Assembly: GCF_018860365.1 (NCBI RefSeq)
Contig: NZ_JAHKPO010000003.1
Coordinates: forward strand, 930,001-994,000
Length of the DNA: 64,000 bases
Origin: Arenibacter algicola
GTDB taxonomy: Bacteria; Bacteroidota; Bacteroidia; Flavobacteriales; Flavobacteriaceae
Reading direction: 5' to 3'
The translations under genes and the position numbers were made by a program. The notes under the pieces are model-generated. The model did no database searches. It saw nothing but the letters and a program-made list of their open reading frames with translations, and was not told the origin of the DNA. Positions 25,209 to 33,514 of this stretch are shown here, in pieces (the stretch's first letter is position 1; each line of letters starts with the position of its first letter).

Positions 25209-25602
25209 TAAGGTAAGAAGTTAATTTAATATTTGGTTTAAAAAGGCTGGTTATAGGATATTCCTTATACCGGCCTTTTTACATTTCAAATGGTTTTAGG
25301 TTTTTTTTGGTAGGATAATTGGGTATTTCCATAACTGTGCCCAGAAGGTTTCGAACTATAATTCAATGGAATCAATTCTTGGTTACAAAAGCTGATAGTA
25401 GTTTTTGAAGCCAATTTATATTTTGCCAGAAATAAGGTCTTTTTCTGCTAAGTTTATGTTAAAAATCATAGTTTTTTAGGTTTATACATTAATAAGCCAT
25501 ATTATTCCTAATTAATGTGTTAAGTTTTCATATGTTTATGCGACTAAGGAGATTTAGTACACTTTGAATTAATAGTTGAACAGTAAAAACTAGTTATTAA
25601 AT
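25209..25602. other. Intergenic stretch after the sugar operon
   Basis: 394 bases holding the operon terminator at 25240-25281. The remainder is AT-rich and non-coding, presumably including the promoter of the small gene at 25603. Confidence 0.6.
25240..25283 (+). terminator. Rho-independent terminator of the plus-arm sugar operon
   Basis: An imperfect 18-base stem (AAAAAGGCTGGT on the left, ACCGGCCTTTTT on the right, extended by AGG/CCT around a short loop) ending in five Ts. Confidence 0.85.
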
Positions 25603-25809
25603 ATGGGAAGGCCGGCGACAAAACCAACGGAACTTAAGGACGGATATTATATTGAAGTTCGAAATAGAAACCAGAAAACTGGGGGTATAAAAATCAGAAG
25701 GGACACGGAGGAGCAAATGCTTCTTGCCCTGGAAGAATATAAAAAAAGCAAGGACGTAACAGTTCTTGGCGAATTAAAAAACGGTAAAATGCTGGATTTG
25801 GCAGGTTAG
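25603..25809 (+). CDS. Small conserved hypothetical protein (68 aa)
   Basis: A 68-residue charged protein beginning MGRPATKPTELKDGYYIEVR, with a lysine/glutamate-rich middle and a C-terminal ELKNGKMLDL. The AT-hook-like GRPATKP start is suggestive of nucleic-acid contact but is not diagnostic. It has an independent position, a clear start and an own terminator 28 bases after its stop, which argue for a real gene. I do not recognise a named family. Confidence 0.7.
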   Translation: MGRPATKPTELKDGYYIEVRNRNQKTGGIKIRRDTEEQMLLALEEYKKSKDVTVLGELKNGKMLDLAG

Positions 25810-25830
25810 TCCGCCAAAATTCAATGCGGT

Positions 25831-25870
25831 AATAAAAACCCTGCTTTCTTTTGGGCAGGGTTAATTTTTT
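25831..25870. terminator. Strong terminator between the small gene and nhaD
   Basis: An eight-base perfect stem, AACCCTGC (25837-25844) / GCAGGGTT (25855-25862), followed by AATTTTTT and preceded by an A-run. It can work for the plus-strand small gene and possibly for the minus-strand antiporter gene. Confidence 0.88.
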
Positions 25871-26049
25871 GTCAAAAGCATTTCTGTGTTTTTGCTTCAA
25901 AAATAATGCAGTTGTCAAGAACAGCACTGAGCAAAAATTTATCATAAATGACTTCATATAATGCTCTGGAATCTGTTGGGGACTCTTGACATTTTACGCT
26001 CCAAATATTTCTAAATTCTACTATTTGGGAGGAGGGTGAACCTAAAGCA

Positions 26050-27315
26050 TCAATTAATTAAAATAAAGACCAGGATACCTGAAAAGTAGCCTATTAAGGC
26101 CAACCAGGCGATACGGCGCAAGTACCATAAAAAATCAATTTTCAAAATTCCCATGGCCGCCACTCCTGCAGCTGAGCCTATAACAAGTACACTACCTCCC
26201 GTACCCGCGCAATACGCCAAGAATGTCCAAAATTCATGATCATGGGGAAAGGTTTCCATAGAATACATGCCCATGGCACCTGCCACCAATGGCACATTGT
26301 CTATTAATGAGGATAAAAGCCCCAATAAGGTATTGGTGATATGAAAATCATTGAAAGAGCTTTCCAGGGCGCTTCCCATAAATTCTAGGGAGCCATTCGT
26401 TTGTATGGCGGCGACCGCCAATAAAATTCCCAAAAAGAAAAGAATACTGGGGGTATCAATTTTTTGAACCGTAGACGCCACGGATAAATGATGTTTTAGT
26501 TCAATAGGCTTATTTTTATGTAATATTTCTGTGGTCAACCACAAAAGACATAGGCTCAATAGCATACCCAAAAAAGGTGGTAGATGGGTAATGGCCTTAA
26601 ATACGGGTACCATTAGAAGTAGGCCTACACCTAAAAGTAGAATAAAATTACTTTCCTTCGGGCTTATTTGTTGGATCTTAGGGGTTGTGGGTACTTCTGC
26701 TTCAATAGTTTTGCCCTTAAAATGATATGAGGCAATTAGCAATGGAACCAATAAACAAACCAAGCTAGGTAAAAATACCTCGGCTATTATGGTGTTTGTG
26801 GAAACTTGACCACCATTCCAAAGCATAATGGTCGTGACATCGCCAATGGGTGACCAGGCACCACCTGCATTGGCAGCAATGATGATAAACCCTGCAAAAT
26901 ACCATAGGTCCGACTTGCTGGTCAAAAATTTCCTTAAAATGGCCATCATTACAATTGTAGTGGTGAGGTTGTCCAATACAGCAGATAGGAAAAAGGTCAG
27001 TAAACATAGTACCCAAAGAAGCACTAACATGCTTCTGGTCTTTATGACTCTAAGAATAATTTCAAAACCGTTGTGGATGTCTATTAATTCAACGATGGTC
27101 ATTGCTCCAAGTAGAAAGAATAGGATTTCAGCTATTTCTTCAAAATGCTCCTTAAGCTTTGTTATGGTTTCTGAAAAATCTACTCCCGTATGGGCAACAA
27201 TAACCCATAATACTACCCCTATAAACAGGGCAGTCGCCGCCTTATCTATTTTAACAACATGCTCCAGGGCTATTATCATGTAGCCGGCAATGAAAAAAAG
27301 GGTTGTAATTAGCAT
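26050..27315 (-). CDS. nhaD: NhaD-type sodium/proton antiporter
   Basis: A 421-residue protein with about eleven transmembrane helices. NhaD-like segments are visible: SAVLDNLTTTIVMMAILRKF, NAGGAWSPIGDVTTIMLW and, near the C-terminus, LSSLIDNVPLVAGAMGMY and GTGGSVLVIGSAAGVAAMG. The polar DNLTT and DNVP repeats are the ion-translocation sites of the IT superfamily. It exports Na+ (or Li+) in exchange for H+, as expected of a marine bacterium. It is monocistronic, with a 538-base upstream gap. Confidence 0.9.
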   Translation of the reverse strand: MLITTLFFIAGYMIIALEHVVKIDKAATALFIGVVLWVIVAHTGVDFSETITKLKEHFEEIAEILFFLLGAMTIVELIDIHNGFEIILRVIKTRSMLVLLWVLCLLTFFLSAVLDNLTTTIVMMAILRKFLTSKSDLWYFAGFIIIAANAGGAWSPIGDVTTIMLWNGGQVSTNTIIAEVFLPSLVCLLVPLLIASYHFKGKTIEAEVPTTPKIQQISPKESNFILLLGVGLLLMVPVFKAITHLPPFLGMLLSLCLLWLTTEILHKNKPIELKHHLSVASTVQKIDTPSILFFLGILLAVAAIQTNGSLEFMGSALESSFNDFHITNTLLGLLSSLIDNVPLVAGAMGMYSMETFPHDHEFWTFLAYCAGTGGSVLVIGSAAGVAAMGILKIDFLWYLRRIAWLALIGYFSGILVFILIN

Positions 27316-27853
27316 GATATTTTATTTTGAAATCTATTGTTTGTTCTCATAACATTTTCAGTTTGGCCTGAGTTGGGTCAGGGAATTAATTATTGTAAAT
27401 TATTCTGATGTATATAGGATTTTGTTACCTATTGCAATTGATTAATGGAGGAATTATGTCTTTGGAATAGAGCTAATGCCCCTTCTTATTTTTACAAGGC
27501 CAGATGGCACTTGCTAAATGATACATTATGTAGATGCTATGTGCATAGGAAAAAATAGAATTATATAGAGGCATGATAATAAAGAAGGAAAGGCATTTGC
27601 CTAAATTCTATTTTATCTGATTACCAATTCTAAGGTATAAATAATAATCGTTAATAGATTGTTAAAAATGAATCCTTGGGAATGCTGTAAAATGGGGATT
27701 TAAATTGTTTTATCAATTTTTGTTTTTACTATGACCGTAGTGCTAAGATGTAGGTTTTTCATTTGGTCAAAAAGAAATTCCTAAACCTTTTTTTGAAGGG
27801 TACGATAAAAATAAAAGGAGCTTGACTCCTTGGCTATCTATCATACAAAATGC
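27316..27853. other. Intergenic stretch upstream of nhaD
   Basis: 538 AT-rich bases between two minus-strand genes. Apart from the terminator of the aldehyde dehydrogenase gene at its far end, I see no gene or clear motif. Confidence 0.55.
27800..27833 (-). terminator. Terminator of the aldehyde dehydrogenase gene
   Basis: A six-base stem, AAGGAG (27815-27820) / CTCCTT (27826-27831), with a five-base loop. On the minus strand it is followed by a T-rich tract. It lies 20 bases past the stop. Confidence 0.7.
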
Positions 27854-29218
27854 CTAAAACAAATATTTTATTTTCTTTACCAACTTCATAGGTAGGTTAT
27901 AAGGGGGATATCGAAGTGGTGCATCCAACCAATTAGCTTTTTTAATAATGGCCTTTTGATGTGAAAAAAGGTCAAAAGATCTTTTGCCATGATAGGCTCC
28001 CATTCCACTTGCACCAACTCCGCCAAAAGGGAGTTTTTTATTCGTGATTTGTATTACAGTGTCGTTGATAGCTCCTCCGCCAAAACTGTACCTATTGATT
28101 ATCTTTTTCTGGAAGGCTTTTCGGGTGGAAAATATATAGGTAGCCAAGGGTTTGCCATAGTTAGTTATATGCCGCTCAATATCGGCTTCATTTATATAGG
28201 CAATAATTGGAAGTATGGGTCCGAAAATTTCGCCCTTCATCAATTTACTGTCCAATTTAGGCTCATTAACTATAGTTGGGGCCAGATAATTATCTTCATC
28301 ATTACTATTGCCGCCAAATAGAATTTCCTCACCCTCCAACATATCTTTTAAACCTTCAAAATGAGCTTTGCTTACGGTGCGCGAAAAATCCGGAGATTGT
28401 TCTATATTTTCTCCGTAGCATTTGGTTATGTTTTGTTTTAATGCCGCCACAAGTTTGTCCTTCACTTCTTTGTGAACAAGTATATAATCCGTGGCAATGC
28501 AGGTTTGGCCGGCATTTAGGAATTTGCCCCAAACAATGCGTTTTGCGGCCAGATTAATGGATGCCGTTTCATCCACTATGGTAGGGTTTTTCCCCCCTAG
28601 TTCCAAGGTGACTGGAGTAAGGTGTTTTGCTGCTGATTCATATACTATTTGCCCGACACGGGTACTTCCCGTAAAAAATATGTAGTCCCATTTTTGGGCC
28701 AAAAGGTCTTGGGATACTTTCACACCGCCTTCCACAACGGTAACATGTTCCGGTAAAAAAACTGCGCTGATAATTTCGGAGATGATCGATGACGTATAGG
28801 GTGTAACTTCTGAAGGTTTTACTACAACTGTATTTCCTGCCGCAACAGCCGCGATCATAGGGGCAAATGCCAATTGAAATGGATAGTTCCATGGAGCAAT
28901 AATCAATACAGCACCATAGGGCTCCTTATAGATCCAATCAGAAGAGGGCCAATTCATTAGAGAGGCGGATTTTCTTTCAGGACTGGCCCATTGGTCAATA
29001 TTTTTTAATGTCAATTTTAATTCCGCCAAGACGAATTGCGTTTCCGCTGCAAAGGTCTCAAACTTAGGTTTTTTGAAATCTTTGTAAATGGCTTCCGCAA
29101 TGTCATCCTCACGCGCAATTATTTCTTTTTGCAATCGCTTTAAGGCCTCTTTTCGGACTGAAACATCCTTGGTCTTTTGAGTTGCAAAAAAATCGCGCTG
29201 TTTTTCTAATATCTTCAT
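27854..29218 (-). CDS. Class 3-type aldehyde dehydrogenase
   Basis: A 454-residue NAD(P)-dependent aldehyde dehydrogenase. The nucleophile is Cys240 (FLNAGQTCIATD) and the general base is Glu206 in TLELGGK. Cofactor binding uses IIAPWNYPF and VVKPSE, with FTGSTRVGQIV upstream. Length and the C-terminal basic-hydrophobic segment (RYPPYNLPMKLVKKIKYLF) fit the class-3/fatty aldehyde dehydrogenase branch, where such a tail can attach to membranes. It probably detoxifies long-chain or lipid-peroxidation aldehydes. It is monocistronic and separated from the upstream operon by a terminator. Confidence 0.9.
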   Translation of the reverse strand: MKILEKQRDFFATQKTKDVSVRKEALKRLQKEIIAREDDIAEAIYKDFKKPKFETFAAETQFVLAELKLTLKNIDQWASPERKSASLMNWPSSDWIYKEPYGAVLIIAPWNYPFQLAFAPMIAAVAAGNTVVVKPSEVTPYTSSIISEIISAVFLPEHVTVVEGGVKVSQDLLAQKWDYIFFTGSTRVGQIVYESAAKHLTPVTLELGGKNPTIVDETASINLAAKRIVWGKFLNAGQTCIATDYILVHKEVKDKLVAALKQNITKCYGENIEQSPDFSRTVSKAHFEGLKDMLEGEEILFGGNSNDEDNYLAPTIVNEPKLDSKLMKGEIFGPILPIIAYINEADIERHITNYGKPLATYIFSTRKAFQKKIINRYSFGGGAINDTVIQITNKKLPFGGVGASGMGAYHGKRSFDLFSHQKAIIKKANWLDAPLRYPPYNLPMKLVKKIKYLF

Positions 29219-29233
29219 GGCATTAAATTAATA

Positions 29234-29270
29234 TAAAAAACATCCCCAAACTTATTCGTTCGGGGATATT
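29234..29270 (-). terminator. Terminator of the cytochrome peroxidase/beta-helix operon
   Basis: A ten-base stem with one mismatch (29242-29251 with 29258-29267, ATCCCC/GGGGAT core). On the minus strand it is followed by GTTTTTTAT. It separates the operon from the aldehyde dehydrogenase gene. Confidence 0.8.
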
Positions 29271-29419
29271 ATAAAAATTATGTTCTAAATCACATCAAAA
29301 TGAAAGTGAATATTGGAACTAATTCAATCGTTATATTTTGTATTCAGTTCTAACTTTAATGTAAGAATGATAAGGGGAAATATATTGATGTTGTTATTTT
29401 CTTAGTCTCTTTCCCTGGT

Positions 29420-30928
29420 TCAATGCTTCAAAGCCAGAATATATTCGGCAACCGCCATTTTAGCTTCCTCCGATAAATAATTTTGTGGCGGCATTTCCGG
29501 ATAGTCTTCCCTAAGGTTTTTTGGAGCAGTGATATAGTCTACTATGCCTTGGGGATTGTCATAGTGAATTGCCTGAAGGATTTCGGTTGGCGGCCCTATC
29601 AATCTGGTACCAAAAGCGTGACAACCTGCGCAGACCCCATAATAAGTAAGCTCGCCCAGTTCTTCTTTTGATACGGACCTTGGGGGTACAGGGGATGGGG
29701 TCATCATAGTAGCAATGTCTTCTGTATCCGTAATCTGGGACGCACCATAGCCATCCAAGCCAAATGTTCGGTATTTGTTCTTATCCCTGATGGTACTGCC
29801 CGTTCCACCGCCATAGGCAAAAATATCGGGCCCCTTCGTGTCCATTTGTGTAAGCATGATTGCCTTTATTTCACCTGTTGGGTCATTGCCGTTATTGAAC
29901 ATGATATTATCCAGTATAACCACTCTGTCCGGATTTCCTTCGGAATTGGGGTCATTTGCCTTGGGAGCACCTGTAGCGAGATCCACTATGGTAATCCCTG
30001 TGTTATTATTTCCCGTAATAATATTGTTCTCTACAATGACATCATCGGCGGCCATAATTAAAATACCCGTACCGGATGGAATTCCGGAAACTGTTGATCC
30101 AGGGGCACCAAAATTTTCATGGTTGTTGTTTACGACAAAGTTATTCCGCAGTATAACATCAAAGGTGGTCTTTATGGGAAGACCAGGGGTTACAAAGGCC
30201 AATAGTCCACCTGTATTGTTGTGGGCATAATTGTTTTCTACCAAACAGTGCCTGGAATTTTCAATCTCAATGCCCGCAACATTATCAAATACTTCGTTAT
30301 GGCGCACATCTACATTATCGCACATGCCGATATATATGGCTGCATCCGCAATTTTACTCAGTATATTATGTTCCACCAGCCCATTTTTACCATACTGTGG
30401 AAAGATGCCATAAACCCCAGTATCAATAATCCAGTTGTTGCGTATTACAAAATTGTTACCGGCTTGGCCCATTATGCCATTGCCTTTGTAGTTGATTATT
30501 TTAAAATTCTCTATAAGAATTCCATTACCGGAATAGAGGAAGGCATCGTTTATTTTCTTTTTGCCATCCAATGTTGGCCATTCTCCTTTGATTACTACGC
30601 CTTGTAGGCTAATGTCATCCTTATCAATGTATACGTTCTCCGAATAAGTTCCTGGATATACACGTATTAGATCCCCTGGATTAGCCTCTTTTACGGCATC
30701 CTGAATGGAGGAGCCCTTTTTGACTTCTATAATTTTTCCTGTAAATTCTCGATCGGAAGCTACTTGTGTGGTGTCTTTGGTATGTCCCACATTTCTATAT
30801 TTCATGGAAGAAGGAATGGGGACAGTCTCCATATTTTTTTGTCCGAAGAACGATTTTCCTAGGAACACCCCAATACCCAATAGTACTATGGATCCGAGGA
30901 TTTTTAAAAAAGGTGATTTTTTCTTCAT
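29420..30928 (-). CDS. Right-handed beta-helix protein fused to cytochrome c
   Basis: A 502-residue protein anchored by an N-terminal transmembrane segment (ILGSIVLLGIGVFLGKSFF). From about residue 65 to 390 it is a parallel beta-helix with many N-N/I-x-N turns (VIRNNWIIDTGVYGIFPQYG, VEHNILSKI, VRHNEVFDNVAGIEI), like NosD/pectate-lyase-type repeats. The C-terminus carries one haem motif, CAGCH at 433-437, followed by a probable Met ligand in YPEMPPQNY. The beta-helix probably binds or cleaves a polysaccharide or peptide and the haem passes electrons; the substrate is unknown. It is second in an operon, 18 bases after a cytochrome c peroxidase gene. Confidence 0.88.
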   Translation of the reverse strand: MKKKSPFLKILGSIVLLGIGVFLGKSFFGQKNMETVPIPSSMKYRNVGHTKDTTQVASDREFTGKIIEVKKGSSIQDAVKEANPGDLIRVYPGTYSENVYIDKDDISLQGVVIKGEWPTLDGKKKINDAFLYSGNGILIENFKIINYKGNGIMGQAGNNFVIRNNWIIDTGVYGIFPQYGKNGLVEHNILSKIADAAIYIGMCDNVDVRHNEVFDNVAGIEIENSRHCLVENNYAHNNTGGLLAFVTPGLPIKTTFDVILRNNFVVNNNHENFGAPGSTVSGIPSGTGILIMAADDVIVENNIITGNNNTGITIVDLATGAPKANDPNSEGNPDRVVILDNIMFNNGNDPTGEIKAIMLTQMDTKGPDIFAYGGGTGSTIRDKNKYRTFGLDGYGASQITDTEDIATMMTPSPVPPRSVSKEELGELTYYGVCAGCHAFGTRLIGPPTEILQAIHYDNPQGIVDYITAPKNLREDYPEMPPQNYLSEEAKMAVAEYILALKH

Positions 30929-30946
30929 TTTTTAATTGATTATTAA

Positions 30947-32137
30947 TTAAGAGGGTATACGAAGTCCTGAAGGCAGTACCTTCGGAACTTTTGGTTTAAA
31001 TGATTCGTCGGTCAGGGTTTTAAGAAAATCCACTAAACGGTCCAATTCGTACTCGGTTAAATTGGGTTCCCATATGTGCCAATGGATCAATAAGTTTTCG
31101 CCCTCAGGTACCGCATGACCCCTACCGTCCGTATAAAATTGAACGGTTTCCCGAAGGGTTTTGAATCTTCCGGAGTGCATATAGGGAGCTGTTTCTGCTA
31201 TATTTCTTAGACTGGGAACCTTAAATGCCCCTCTCAAGCTTTTGTCAGTAAAGGGAATTTCGGCCCCAGGATCTAACGGTAATCCATCAGGTTCTGGAGT
31301 GCCGATAACGGCAAATTGTTGGTTGGTAAATAGGGGAGGGGTATGGCACTCAGCACAGCGTGCCACGAAAGATCTGAATATATTAAGCCCTTCTATTTCG
31401 TTTTTGTTCAGGGCTCCATCATAACCATGCGCATATTGGTCATATTTACTATTCAAGGAAACCAATGAAGATTGGAAGGCCGCTATGGCGTTGGTGATTT
31501 CCTTGAGCAAAATGGGCTCATCCTTATGCCTGTTGGGATAGGCTTCAGCAAATAATTTTTTATAATTTTCAATATCATTGATGGTCCTGAGTAAATTTTC
31601 TGGTGTATTTCCCATTTCTATCTCGGAAAACAATGGTTCCAGCATTTGCTCTTCCAAGGTCGAGGCACGACCGTCCCAAAAGAGCTTTTTTAGATAGCCG
31701 ACGTTATAAAGTGACGGTGCGGCCCTTTTCAATTTATTATTATCTATACCTCGGCTAACTGCGAGTCCATCACTTAATCCTTTGTTGGGATCGTGACATG
31801 AGGCACAGGAGACGGTTTGATCGGCAGACAGGACGGGATCAAAAAACAAATACCTTCCCAAATCGATTTCCTGTGGAGAAAAACCATCCCTAATTTCCGG
31901 TAAGGCCGATTTTAGACCACCTACACCAGCTTTGTTGGTTTTTTCGTATTGACTATATAGATTTTTTGCAATGCACTCATTGTTTTCGTTCAGCTTAAAT
32001 CCGGGAGGGCAGGAGCCTTTTAAAAGTGGAACGGGATAATAGCTTGAAGGTCTTTGGCCCGCAAAAAATGCCAATGCCAAGATTCCAAGAATTACCACCG
32101 GTAGAATTGCTTTTAAAATGACCTTACTGTTTATCAT
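30947..32137 (-). CDS. Di-haem cytochrome c peroxidase
   Basis: A 396-residue protein with an N-terminal transmembrane anchor (ILPVVILGILALAFFAG) and a small Cys-bearing loop (CPPGFKLNENNEC, residues 43-55). The two haem c motifs are CASCH (111-115) and CAECH (261-265), typical of bacterial CcpA/MauG. LFFDPVLSADQTVSC and SLYNVGYLKKLFWDGR are characteristic. The enzyme reduces H2O2 in the periplasm with electrons from a small cytochrome. It is the first gene of the operon with the beta-helix/cytochrome fusion, which could be a partner. No ECF GTAACC motif is visible upstream. Confidence 0.9.
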   Translation of the reverse strand: MINSKVILKAILPVVILGILALAFFAGQRPSSYYPVPLLKGSCPPGFKLNENNECIAKNLYSQYEKTNKAGVGGLKSALPEIRDGFSPQEIDLGRYLFFDPVLSADQTVSCASCHDPNKGLSDGLAVSRGIDNNKLKRAAPSLYNVGYLKKLFWDGRASTLEEQMLEPLFSEIEMGNTPENLLRTINDIENYKKLFAEAYPNRHKDEPILLKEITNAIAAFQSSLVSLNSKYDQYAHGYDGALNKNEIEGLNIFRSFVARCAECHTPPLFTNQQFAVIGTPEPDGLPLDPGAEIPFTDKSLRGAFKVPSLRNIAETAPYMHSGRFKTLRETVQFYTDGRGHAVPEGENLLIHWHIWEPNLTEYELDRLVDFLKTLTDESFKPKVPKVLPSGLRIPS

Positions 32138-32372
32138 CTGGTCTTAATTTATACTTCAGTTGTTCAATAATATTTAGGACTGTGTATGTGCCAGATCACA
32201 TGTGGATTTCATTACCGTATTTAAACTAACAGGTCCCACTTGTGTGTGAAAACAGATGTGTGTTACCCCGTTCATTGGTATAGACAGATACACTATTGGT
32301 ACAAATTAACAAGGGTGTTTCAACTAACTATTATGTCTACTATACTTTGTGATGAAATATCCGTATTTGGGA

Positions 32373-33230
32373 TTAATGGGACATTTTTTTTGGTTGTAGT
32401 ATTTTTTCAAACTCGGTCTTGTAACCAAATGAAACGGGGATTTTTTCTTCTGGGATATATTGGATATTAAGGGCATATCCTTTTTTTGTTTTCTTTGCAG
32501 AGTTGATGTATACCGTATTTACCATATAGGATCTATGGACGCGAATTACCTTAGGGTCCGAGATAATTTCATCCAACTCCTTGAAACTCATCCTAATAAG
32601 TTCCTTGTTGATTTTTTCTCCTGTAAAGTAAAAGAGTTCCAGGTAATTTCCTGCAGATTTGATGTACAATAATTGGTTGTATTTTATGGCCAATACCACT
32701 TTATTGTTTTCTCCATTTAAAATCAATAATTCACTGTTTCCTTTGGTGCTTGCATTTTTTATGTTGTATTGTATTTCCTCTTTGAAGGAGGATAATTTTT
32801 GTTTGATTTGGGCATACCACAAAAACAGTGTATAGGGCACCACCACTACTAAACCTATTTGCCAAAAGGTAAGTAGGAATTCGGAAATTTGTTCTTGAAG
32901 CGTTCGCATTGGCGGACTATAGGCAATCTCGAATATAATGGCCATTAATCCCATTTCCATAAGTCCCCAAGGGAGTAAACTATAGATTTTAAATCTTTTG
33001 GGCCCAAATATTGTTCGCAGGATAAAATGGGTAAAAATAAGCACACTAAAGCCTATGAGTATAAACTCCCAATAATAATTTTCGCCCCATTTATTAATGT
33101 TGTAAGGGGCATATATATTGATGAAAATGAAAGAATACAGACTAATAAAGCCAATCAATAACAGTTTGCTTCCAGCGGAATCCAAATAGGGGATTTCCTG
33201 CCTTAATATTGCTTCTATACGCTTCCTCAT
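32373..33230 (-). CDS. Membrane-bound LytTR-family regulator
   Basis: A 285-residue protein. The first half has about four transmembrane helices (residues about 22-42, 52-72, 82-100, 112-138). The C-terminal half is a LytTR DNA-binding domain (LLYIKSAGNYLELFYF, then IRMSFKELDEI and VIRVHRSYMVN). This membrane-LytTR architecture is common in Bacteroidota and lacks a receiver domain, so control probably comes through the membrane part. It lies 235 bases downstream of the start of the peroxidase operon on the same strand; it may control that operon, but this is only proximity. Confidence 0.88.
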   Translation of the reverse strand: MRKRIEAILRQEIPYLDSAGSKLLLIGFISLYSFIFINIYAPYNINKWGENYYWEFILIGFSVLIFTHFILRTIFGPKRFKIYSLLPWGLMEMGLMAIIFEIAYSPPMRTLQEQISEFLLTFWQIGLVVVVPYTLFLWYAQIKQKLSSFKEEIQYNIKNASTKGNSELLILNGENNKVVLAIKYNQLLYIKSAGNYLELFYFTGEKINKELIRMSFKELDEIISDPKVIRVHRSYMVNTVYINSAKKTKKGYALNIQYIPEEKIPVSFGYKTEFEKILQPKKMSH

Positions 33231-33514
33231 ATGTTGGACCGGTTACAAAAACAAGACATGGTAAATTTTGGTTTTACTGGTTGGGTTATTTTGTTACATC
33301 GAATCTAATGAAAATAGTTTTTATAGGAATGCCCTCACGAAATTATCTTTTTAAAAAGGGCTGTTGATTTTGTTTTTTAAGTAATTTATAATTTCATTCA
33401 AGAATTATCCAGGCACACGGTAACCCTTCAAAACACTTGACTCTGGTTGGTAGGGGTTGAATCCATTGCTGGCCATTTTTATAAACTATTCCGGGCAGCC
33501 AAATAGATCCTGTT

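Noticed and set aside
25360-25395. ECF promoter near the GGTTAC at about 25382
   Set aside because: No GATG at the correct distance, and no minus-strand gene start in range.
33226-33300. Sixth ECF promoter upstream of the LytTR gene (GGTTAC at 33241)
   Set aside because: At the required spacing of 15 bases there is no GATG box, and the orientation distance does not fit.
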